A DNA stretch of 6,721 bases, from contig PXAU01000087.1 of NCBI GenBank assembly GCA_003567075.1, forward strand, positions 1 to 6,721, read 5' to 3'. The stretch is from Trueperaceae bacterium. GTDB lineage: Bacteria > Deinococcota > Deinococci > Deinococcales > Trueperaceae. A program made the position numbers and the translations under genes. Numbering within the stretch: position 1 is the first letter of the stretch; each line of letters starts with the position of its first letter. This document shows, in pieces, positions 1-5,221 of the stretch. The notes under the pieces were generated by a model, which saw only the letters and a program-made list of their open reading frames with translations, was not told where the DNA came from and searched no databases.

Positions 1-83
1 GCGGCGGCCAGGCCGGCCGGCCCGGCGCCGACGATCACCACGTCGTAGCGGCTTCGCAGGTCCCACGGTCGAAGGTCAGGCAT
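1..83 (-). CDS. FAD/NAD(P)-binding oxidoreductase, N-terminal fragment (cut by left edge)
   Basis: Only the first 27 codons are present, reading from an ATG at 83 towards the left edge. They encode a short leader, then a beta strand and glycine loop (DVVIVGAGPAGLAAA), the GxGxxG dinucleotide-binding start of a two-dinucleotide-binding-domain flavoprotein. The start is well fixed: a strong Shine-Dalgarno (GGAGGTGGAG) lies 1 to 5 bases upstream, inside the last codons of the preceding gene. The ATG overlaps that gene by 8 bases, so the two are almost certainly cotranscribed and translationally coupled. Known context: GlpA-type dehydrogenases with a BFD-like domain are often followed by such an oxidoreductase and sometimes by a small DUF1667 protein. 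By analogy this would be the second flavoprotein subunit, passing electrons to NAD(P) or another acceptor. The substrate and full domain content lie outside the window. Confidence 0.85.
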   Translation of the reverse strand, partial: MPDLRPWDLRSRYDVVIVGAGPAGLAA

Positions 84-1509
84 GCTCCACCTCCATGCGG
101 GCTCGGGCGATCCACGACGCGCCGCCGCGCTTCGTCACCTGCGGTACCTCCAGCTCGAGCGTGTCGGCCAACAGACGCATGCAGCGCCAGGCACAGAACC
201 CGCCCTGGCAGCGGCCCATACCGGCGCGGGTGCGGAACTTGATGCCGTCCATGGTGCGGGCGCCGCGTTCGATGGCGTGCAGCACCTCGCCCTCGGTCAC
301 GATCTCGCAGCGGCAGGCGATGCGGCCGTAGCGCGGGTCGCCGCGCACTACCCGGGCCTGCTCCTCGCGCTCGAGTTCGGCGAAACGGATCGGCGCCTCG
401 ATGCCGGGCACGAAGTCGTCGCGCGGGTCGAGCGTCAGCCCCTCGTCGCCGAGGATCTCGACGACGTCGACCCCGATGGCCGGCGCGGCGGTCAAGCCGG
501 GCGACTGGATGCCGATGACGTTGATGAAGCGGGCGACGCTGGTGGGGCCGATCAGGAAGTCCTCGTCGGCGGCCACGGCGCGCACCCCGGCGAACTCGGC
601 GATGCAGTCGGCTTCGCTGATGCCGGGTGCTAGGCGGCGAGCACCGTTGAACACCTCGCTGGCGCCCTCGGCGCTGGTGGTCAGGTCGTCGGCGTCGGTC
701 CAGGTGGCGGTAGGGCCGACCATGAGCGTGCCGTCGTACGTCGGGATGACGAGGATGCCCTTGGTGGTGGGGGAGGGGCAGGGAAACACCACCCGGGTGA
801 CGTGACCGACCAGGCGCTTGTCGAGCAGGTACTCCTCGCCCTTGCGAAAGCGCAGGCCGGCCTCTTCGGCGCCGACCATGCGCGCCACCGTGTCGCCGTG
901 GACGCCAGCAGCGTTGATCACGTAGCGGGCTTCGAGCGCGCCGCGATCGGTGGTGATGGTGAACGCCTCGGCGCCGCTCTCGATGCGCTCGACCGTCGTC
1001 TCGAGGAACAGCTCGAGACCGTTTCGCACCGCGCTCTCGGCCATCGCGAAGCAGGCTTCGTAGGGGTTCACGACGGCGCTCGTGGGGGCATGCAAGGCCT
1101 CGACGATGTCCTCGGAGAGGTTCGGCTCCTCACGCCGCAACCTCGCTTGGTCCCACAGTTCGAGGCCGGTGACGCCGAACCGCTCACCTTGCTCCAGCAG
1201 GGTGCGCAGGTACGCGCGGTCGTCGTCGTCGAAGGCGGCGGTCAGGTCACCGACGCGGGCGAAGCCGAAGGGCAGCTCGTGGGCGAGCTCGCTCCAGAGT
1301 TGATTCCCGCGCCACTCGGTGGCGCCCTTGCGGGTGCCGACGCTGGCGCGGTGGCCACCGTGGATGATGCCGCTGTTGGCCTTGCTGGTGCCGAGCCCGA
1401 CCTCGCATTCGCGCTCGATCAGGGCGACACGCAGCCGGTAGCGGGTGAGCTCGCGGGCGATGGAACAACCCACGACACCCGCACCCACGATGGCGACGTC
1501 GAATCGCAT
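76..1509 (-). CDS. GlpA-type FAD-dependent dehydrogenase with C-terminal BFD-like [2Fe-2S] domain
   Basis: 477 aa. The N-terminus is a Rossmann FAD site (VAIVGAGVVGCS, residues 6-16) followed by the KANSGIIHGG motif (43-52) typical of GlpA/LhgO-like DAO-fold dehydrogenases. A second FAD-contact motif, GIQSPGLTAAPAIG, spans about 333-346. Residues about 398-440 form a BFD-like domain with four cysteines, C399, C401, C434 and C439 (CRC...GMGRCQGGFC), the usual ligands of a [2Fe-2S] cluster. The best match is the catalytic subunit of a respiratory or anaerobic-type glycerol-3-phosphate dehydrogenase, making dihydroxyacetone phosphate. Related enzymes oxidise 2-hydroxyglutarate or amino acids, so the substrate is uncertain. 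The reading frame extends upstream to 1671, but the extra 54 residues are basic and low-complexity. The ATG at 1509 has a good Shine-Dalgarno (AAGGGAGGG) 7 bases upstream and begins directly at the FAD strand. It is the first gene of a minus-strand operon with the left-edge flavoprotein. Confidence 0.85.
   Translation of the reverse strand: MRFDVAIVGAGVVGCSIARELTRYRLRVALIERECEVGLGTSKANSGIIHGGHRASVGTRKGATEWRGNQLWSELAHELPFGFARVGDLTAAFDDDDRAYLRTLLEQGERFGVTGLELWDQARLRREEPNLSEDIVEALHAPTSAVVNPYEACFAMAESAVRNGLELFLETTVERIESGAEAFTITTDRGALEARYVINAAGVHGDTVARMVGAEEAGLRFRKGEEYLLDKRLVGHVTRVVFPCPSPTTKGILVIPTYDGTLMVGPTATWTDADDLTTSAEGASEVFNGARRLAPGISEADCIAEFAGVRAVAADEDFLIGPTSVARFINVIGIQSPGLTAAPAIGVDVVEILGDEGLTLDPRDDFVPGIEAPIRFAELEREEQARVVRGDPRYGRIACRCEIVTEGEVLHAIERGARTMDGIKFRTRAGMGRCQGGFCAWRCMRLLADTLELEVPQVTKRGGASWIARARMEVEHA
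85..94 (-). promoter_or_regulatory. Strong ribosome binding site inside the upstream gene
   Basis: On the minus strand this reads GGAGGTGGAG, ending one base before the ATG at 83; the GGAGGT core leaves a 5-base spacer. It lies within the final Met-Glu-Val-Glu codons of the GlpA-like gene, so it serves both as coding sequence and as the ribosome site of the next gene. It fixes the start of the left-edge oxidoreductase. Confidence 0.75.
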
Positions 1510-1516
1510 GCCTGGT

Positions 1517-1525
1517 CCCTCCCTT
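1517..1525 (-). promoter_or_regulatory. Ribosome binding site fixing the start of the GlpA-like gene
   Basis: On the minus strand this reads AAGGGAGGG with a 7-base spacer to the ATG at 1509. It supports the internal start over the upstream in-frame starts at 1671 and below. Confidence 0.65.
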
Positions 1526-1550
1526 GGGCGCCGCAGCGCGTGCGGGCGGC

Positions 1551-1592
1551 GCACGATACTGACCAGGCTAGGTCGGGTCTGCGCGATCGTGC
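1551..1592. repeat. Interrupted inverted repeat in the divergent intergenic region
   Basis: GCACGAT (1551-1557) and ATCGTGC (1586-1592) are perfect 7-bp inverted arms. Between them lies a smaller dyad, GACC (1561-1564) and GGTC (1571-1574), flanking AGGCTA. On the minus strand the centre reads TAGCCT, a TANNNT box that could be a -10 for the GlpA-like operon with a leader of roughly 50 bases. No convincing -35 sits at standard spacing; the nearest, CTGGCA, is 19 bases away. It could be an operator over a promoter, a leader hairpin, or chance in GC-rich DNA. Confidence 0.25.
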
Positions 1593-1656
1593 CAGTGGCG
1601 CGCGTCCCACGCGATGCGTCGTATGCCAATGGCGTGCAGCGCTTCCGTGGCATCGC

Positions 1657-1690
1657 CGGGTGGACCACCATGTCGTCGGGTGGTACACCA
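1657..1690. promoter_or_regulatory. Candidate operator: two palindromic half-repeats 20 bp apart
   Basis: CGGGTGGACCACCA (1657-1670) and CGGGTGGTACACCA (1677-1690) match at 12 of 14 positions and are spaced exactly 20 bp, close to two helical turns. Each contains the dyad GGTG-N3-CACC (1659-1669 and 1679-1689). They lie between two divergent genes, about 65 bp upstream of the aldo/keto reductase start and about 150 bp upstream of the GlpA-like start. This is how tandem dimeric-repressor sites look, and the shape is loosely like GntR-family operators (TGGT-N-ACCA types). No regulator gene is present in the window, so the protein and the controlled promoter are unknown. Confidence 0.4.
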
Positions 1691-1737
1691 GTGAGGTGCC
1701 GCCGGGGCCCGCGTGGCCCAGATGTGCGGCTCGAAGC

Positions 1738-1744
1738 GAGGTGA
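1738..1744 (+). promoter_or_regulatory. Ribosome binding site for the AKR-RidA gene
   Basis: GAGGTGA is a full seven-base match to the anti-Shine-Dalgarno sequence. It lies 10 bases before the GTG at 1755. The spacer is slightly long, but the earlier in-frame starts (GTG 1713, ATG 1722) have no comparable site at a workable distance. Confidence 0.5.
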
Positions 1745-1754
1745 CAGCGTTCCC

Positions 1755-3218
1755 GTGGCCAGCAGCGTCCCGACCTACCGACTCGCCCCCGATCTCACCG
1801 TCTCGCGCGTGCTCACCGGACTGTGGCAGGTCGCCGATTTGGAGCGCAGCGGTGTCACCCTCGACCCCGATGCCGGCGCCGAAGTCATGGCCGCGTACGC
1901 CGACGCCGGGCTCACGAGCTTCGACATGGCCGACCACTACGGTTCGGCCGAGATCATCGCCGGCCGCTTGAAGACCCGTCGCGACCCTCGGCAGCCCGTG
2001 CAGTTGCTGACCAAGTGGGTCCCCGAGCCCGGACGGCTGCGCAAGGACGACGTCCGCGCGGCGGTCGACCGGGCGCGCTCGCGGCTCGGCGTGGAGCGGA
2101 TCGATCTGCTCCAGTTCCACACCTGGTCGTACGCCGACCCGAGTTGGCTCGAGGCCCTGTTCTGGCTCGACGAGCTCCGGGAAGAGGGCCTGATCGCCCA
2201 CCTGGGCCTCACCAACGTCGACACCGCGCACCTGCGGATCGTGCTCGCCAGCGGCGTCCCGATCCTGACCAACCAGGTCGCCTGCTCGTTGCTCGACCGC
2301 CGCTACGAGGGCGCCATGCACGCGCTGTGCCTGGAGTCGGGCGTGCGCTTGCTCGGCTACGGGACGGTCGCGGGCGGGTTCCTGACCGAGCGTTGGCTCG
2401 ACCGACCCGAGCCGGCGCTCGATTCGTTGACGACCTGGTCGCAGATGAAGTACGCCCGCTTCATCCAGGCCGCCGGCGGTTGGGAGTCGTTCCAAGCGCT
2501 GTTGCGGGCGATCAAGCGGGTGGCCGACCGGCTTGGCGTGTCGATGGCGAACGTCGCCTCGCGCTACGTGCTGGAGTCACCAGCCGTGGCCGGGGTCATC
2601 GTCGGTGCCCGCTTGGGGCAGAGCCTCCACATCGAGGACACGCTGCAGCTCTTCCGCTTCGAACTCGATCAGGCCGCGCGCGCGACGCTCAATGATGCCG
2701 TCGCGCAGCTCGAGCCCATTCCCGGCGACTGCGGCGACGAGTACCGCAAGCCGCCCTTCCTCACGGCCAGTGGCGACCTCAGTGATCACGTCGCCGCCTT
2801 CCCGGCACCCTATCCGACCGCAGCGGGAGCGCTGCCGAGCCGCCGCCAGGTGCGCTCCGGCACGACCTGGGAGTCGCTGGCAGGCTACTGCCGGGCGGTG
2901 CGGCACGGTCAGCGGGTGCTGGTGTCGGGAACCACCGCCACGCTCGGGGAGCGACTCATCGGTGGGAACGACCCCGCCGCCCAGACGCACGCGGTGATCG
3001 ACAAGATCGAGGGGGCCTTGGCCTCGCTCGGGGCGCGCCTGGAGCACGTGGTGCGAACCCGCGTGTACGTCGCCGACCTCGCGCACTGGGAGGCCTGCGC
3101 CCGAGCGCACGGGGAGCGCTTCCGTCACGTTCGGCCTGCGAACACGATGGTGGAGGCGCGGCTGATCGGGGCGGGCTACTTGGTCGAGATGGAGGCCGAG
3201 GCGATCGTCGACGATTGA
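1755..3218 (+). CDS. Aldo/keto reductase fused to a RidA/YjgF-like domain
   Basis: 487 aa from the GTG at 1755; in-frame starts at 1713 and 1722 would add 14 or 11 residues. Residues about 8-320 form an aldo/keto reductase TIM barrel with the complete catalytic tetrad: D57 and Y62 (FDMADHYG), K87 (LLTKW) and H122 (LLQFHTW). A nucleotide-phosphate loop is near 281-296 (VIVGAR...EDT). A linker follows (GDCGDEYRKPPFLTASGDLSDH, about 324-345). Residues about 367-487 fit the Rid fold: RVLVSGTTA, the helix with DKIEGALASLGARLEHVVRTRVYV, and a final EMEAEAIV strand. The canonical Rid arginine motif P-A-R-T/S is P461-A-N463-T here, so the key Arg is Asn, as in Rid subgroups not expected to deaminate imines. 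The barrel probably reduces a carbonyl with NAD(P)H in the cytoplasm; substrate unknown. The gene is monocistronic by position, divergent from the flavoprotein operon and convergent with kynU. Confidence 0.85.
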   Translation: MASSVPTYRLAPDLTVSRVLTGLWQVADLERSGVTLDPDAGAEVMAAYADAGLTSFDMADHYGSAEIIAGRLKTRRDPRQPVQLLTKWVPEPGRLRKDDVRAAVDRARSRLGVERIDLLQFHTWSYADPSWLEALFWLDELREEGLIAHLGLTNVDTAHLRIVLASGVPILTNQVACSLLDRRYEGAMHALCLESGVRLLGYGTVAGGFLTERWLDRPEPALDSLTTWSQMKYARFIQAAGGWESFQALLRAIKRVADRLGVSMANVASRYVLESPAVAGVIVGARLGQSLHIEDTLQLFRFELDQAARATLNDAVAQLEPIPGDCGDEYRKPPFLTASGDLSDHVAAFPAPYPTAAGALPSRRQVRSGTTWESLAGYCRAVRHGQRVLVSGTTATLGERLIGGNDPAAQTHAVIDKIEGALASLGARLEHVVRTRVYVADLAHWEACARAHGERFRHVRPANTMVEARLIGAGYLVEMEAEAIVDD

Positions 3219-3223
3219 CCCCG

Positions 3224-3275
3224 GCCAGTCGCACGCACCCGACCGGCGCCGCCGTTCCCTCGGAACGCAACTGGC
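3224..3275. terminator. Possible bidirectional terminator hairpins between convergent genes
   Basis: The 93-bp gap between the AKR-RidA stop (3218) and the kynU stop (3312) holds a perfect 6-bp stem CGTTCC/GGAACG with a 3-base loop (3253-3267). Around it is an outer pair, GCCAGTCGC (3224-3232) and GCAACTGGC (3267-3275), 9 bp with one mismatch that becomes a G-U wobble in minus-strand RNA. No T-tract follows on either strand, so if it stops transcription it is not a standard intrinsic terminator. Position favours the call; sequence alone is weak. Confidence 0.25.
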
Positions 3276-3311
3276 ACCCACGAGCACGACGCTCGCCCGA
3301 ACCGCCCGACC

Positions 3312-4517
3312 TCAGGTCACGGGACCCGCCGCGATCGCCTGCTCGTGCTCACCGTCGTCGAGCAGCGCGCGCAGGGCCGCGACGGCCCCTTCCAGCTCGT
3401 GGTCTCGGGTGTAGAGCGCGACCGGCGCGAGGCGCACCAGATCCGGCTCGCGGAAGTCCGGTATCACGCCCCGGCGGCGCAGGGCGGCCGCGATGCCGCG
3501 CGCCTGCGGGTGCGCCAATGCCAGGTGGCCGCCGCGCTCGGCGTGAACGCGCGGCGTGACCACGCGGACCTCCGGCACCTTCGCCTCGAGCAGCGCCCAG
3601 AGCTGATCGGTCAGCGCCAGCGAGCGGCGGCGGACCGCTTCGACCGTCACTTCCTCGAACAGCGCCAGCGCGCCCTCGAGGCCCGCCAGCGCCAGCACCG
3701 GCGGCGTGCCTTGCTGGAGCCGGCCGGCGCCCGCGGCGGGCGTGAAGGTGGCGGCCATCGCGAACTGCGTGCCCTTCTCGTGCCCCCACCAGCCCGGCAG
3801 GCCGGGATCGCGCTCGTGGTGCTTGCGGTGCAAGAAGGCGCCTGCCGGCGCTCCCGGCCCGGCGTTGAGGTACTTGTACGAGCACCACACGGCCGCGTCG
3901 ACACCGTCGTCGTGGAGCGCGTGTGGCATCGCGCCGATCGAGTGGGCGGCGTCCCACACCGCCATCGCCCCGACCGCGTGGGCCGCCGCGGTCAGCCGCG
4001 GCACGTCGAAGCGTTGCCCCGAGCGGTAGAGCACCACCGGCATGAGCATGGTGGCGATGCCCCCGCGCGCCAGCTCGGCCTCGACGTCGCCAGGCTCGAT
4101 GGTGTGACCGTCGCGCGAGCCCACGAGCCGCAGCCGGCCCCCACCTCGCTCGGCCCAGGCGCGTAGGGCGTAGAGGTCGGTGGGGAAGTCGAGCACGGTC
4201 GCGAGCACGTCGCGGCGTCCGTCGCACGGCTGGTGCAGCGTCGCGAGCAGCTGATGCAGGTTGGTGGTGATCGAGCCGGTCGCGATCACCTCGTCGGGGT
4301 GCGCGCCGAGCAGGCGCGCCAAGGCCGGCGAGAGGCGCTCGGCCAATCCGAACCAGTCATCCCAGGCGCCCACCCCGAGCACCTGCCACTGCCGCAACCG
4401 GCGCTCGATGGCGGCCTGTGCGGCGGTGGGGAGCGGTCCGAGCGAGTTGCCGTCGAGGTAGATACCGCGCGGCAAGGCGAAGGCCTCGGGCCGCGGCAAG
4501 CGCGCGGCGTCGCTCAC
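3312..4517 (-). CDS. kynU: Kynureninase
   Basis: 401 aa, close to the roughly 415 aa of bacterial kynureninases. It cleaves L-kynurenine (and probably 3-hydroxykynurenine) to anthranilate (or 3-hydroxyanthranilate) and L-alanine with PLP, in the cytoplasm. Motifs in order: YLDGNSLGPLP (20-30), TGS-ITTN for cofactor phosphate contact (80-86), FPTDLY (111-116), WDAAHSIG with D189 and H192, the Schiff-base lysine K215 in CSYKYLNAGPGA, GWWGHEK (242-248), and QGTPP (269-273). The start is the GTG at 4517. It shares GTGA with the kynB stop (4514-4517), has a GGAG 5 bases upstream, and begins just before the conserved N-terminus; the frame continues upstream to 4649 but overlaps kynB. It is the last gene of the glmM-kynB-kynU operon, so its translation should depend on kynB. 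Confidence 0.93.
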   Translation of the reverse strand: MSDAARLPRPEAFALPRGIYLDGNSLGPLPTAAQAAIERRLRQWQVLGVGAWDDWFGLAERLSPALARLLGAHPDEVIATGSITTNLHQLLATLHQPCDGRRDVLATVLDFPTDLYALRAWAERGGGRLRLVGSRDGHTIEPGDVEAELARGGIATMLMPVVLYRSGQRFDVPRLTAAAHAVGAMAVWDAAHSIGAMPHALHDDGVDAAVWCSYKYLNAGPGAPAGAFLHRKHHERDPGLPGWWGHEKGTQFAMAATFTPAAGAGRLQQGTPPVLALAGLEGALALFEEVTVEAVRRRSLALTDQLWALLEAKVPEVRVVTPRVHAERGGHLALAHPQARGIAAALRRRGVIPDFREPDLVRLAPVALYTRDHELEGAVAALRALLDDGEHEQAIAAGPVT

Positions 4518-5221
4518 GAAGGCTCCGAGAGCGAGCGGAGCAGTGCGCGCACGGGCGAGGCGTCGGCGCCGATGAGCCGCAAGGGCAGGCACACCAGCTC
4601 GTAGGCCCCCTCCTCGACCGTCGCCAAGGCCAGCCCTTCGACGATCCATACGGCCTCGCGGGCACAGGTCGCATGCACCGGCAGCGTCCTCGAGGTGAAG
4701 GCGTCGACGCTGGGCGTGTCGGTGCCGAGCAGACGCACGCCGCGGCGCGCCAAGGTCTCGACCAGCGCTTCGCTCAAGGGGCGGAAGCCGTGCGGGAAGG
4801 CGTCCCAGGCGTCAGGTTGGCCGGGGCGGACCAGCACCCGCGCCGGCGCTCGCGGGCTGCGCGACGACAGCCGCTCGAGGGCGGCGAGGGCCGCCTCGGC
4901 CGTCACGGGGGCACCGGCAGGTGCGCCGGGATCGCGCACGTCGAGTACCAGACACGGCCCGAGCAGGTCGCGCAACGGCACCACCTCGAGGCGGCCGCCG
5001 CGCTCGTGGTAATGGTACGGCGCGTCGAGGTGCGTGCCCAGGTGCGTGCTGGTGGTGAGGGCCATCACGTTGACGCTGTCGCCGGCTTCCTTGCGGGCGG
5101 TCGCCGTCAGCGTCAAGGGCGTGTCACCTGGCCAGTTCGGGTGCCCGGGTACGAGCGCGCGCGTCACGTCGAGCCAGTGATCGAAGCCTTCAGCCAGCGG
5201 GCGCCGATTCGATCCGCTCAT
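4514..5221 (-). CDS. kynB: Kynurenine formamidase (arylformamidase, KynB-type metal-dependent cyclase family)
   Basis: 235 aa, a little longer than typical KynB (about 210). It hydrolyses N-formyl-L-kynurenine to kynurenine and formate, the step before KynU. The family signature HxGTHxDAPxH is present as H60, G62, T63, H64, D66, A67, P68 and H70. The C-terminal half has GTDTPSVDAFTSRTLPVHA (167-184, with H183) and IVEGL with E195, matching the remaining zinc ligands of bacterial KynB. The reading frame is open to 5338, but the ATG at 5221 is chosen because it overlaps the glmM stop as ATGA (5218-5221) and places LDVTRALVPGHPNWPGD at the usual N-terminal position. No Shine-Dalgarno is visible ahead of this ATG, so translation probably relies on ribosomes terminating on glmM. 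Other cyclase-family hydrolases are possible, but adjacency to kynU makes KynB by far the best call. Confidence 0.9.
   Translation of the reverse strand: MSGSNRRPLAEGFDHWLDVTRALVPGHPNWPGDTPLTLTATARKEAGDSVNVMALTTSTHLGTHLDAPYHYHERGGRLEVVPLRDLLGPCLVLDVRDPGAPAGAPVTAEAALAALERLSSRSPRAPARVLVRPGQPDAWDAFPHGFRPLSEALVETLARRGVRLLGTDTPSVDAFTSRTLPVHATCAREAVWIVEGLALATVEEGAYELVCLPLRLIGADASPVRALLRSLSEPS

Noticed and set aside
790..799. Perfect 10-bp palindrome CACCCGGGTG, resembling the GGTG/CACC operator dyad
   Set aside because: It lies inside the coding sequence of the GlpA-like gene (His-Val-Thr-Arg-Val codons), has no paired copy at 20 bp, and is an easy chance match in this base composition.
1591..1656. 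Possible -35 TTGGCA on the minus strand near 1624-1629 for the flavoprotein operon
   Set aside because: It matches TTGACA at five of six bases, but no TANNNT box lies 16-19 bases downstream, so no promoter can be supported there.
1510..1671. A 54-residue N-terminal extension of the GlpA-like protein from an ATG at 1671
   Set aside because: The added residues are basic and low-complexity with no targeting signal. A strong Shine-Dalgarno and the FAD strand mark the start at 1509, and the paired repeats occupy the far end of this stretch.
802..1971. A 389-codon plus-strand open frame across the GlpA-like gene, plus other long frames opposite it
   Set aside because: Long antisense frames are expected in 70% GC DNA because stops are rare. 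This one lies antisense to a gene with clear FAD and Fe-S motifs and shows no recognisable domain.
1419..2495. A 358-codon minus-strand frame antisense to the AKR-RidA gene
   Set aside because: The translation is Arg/Ala/Gly/Val-rich with no family motifs, and the plus strand carries the complete AKR tetrad. It is a shadow frame.
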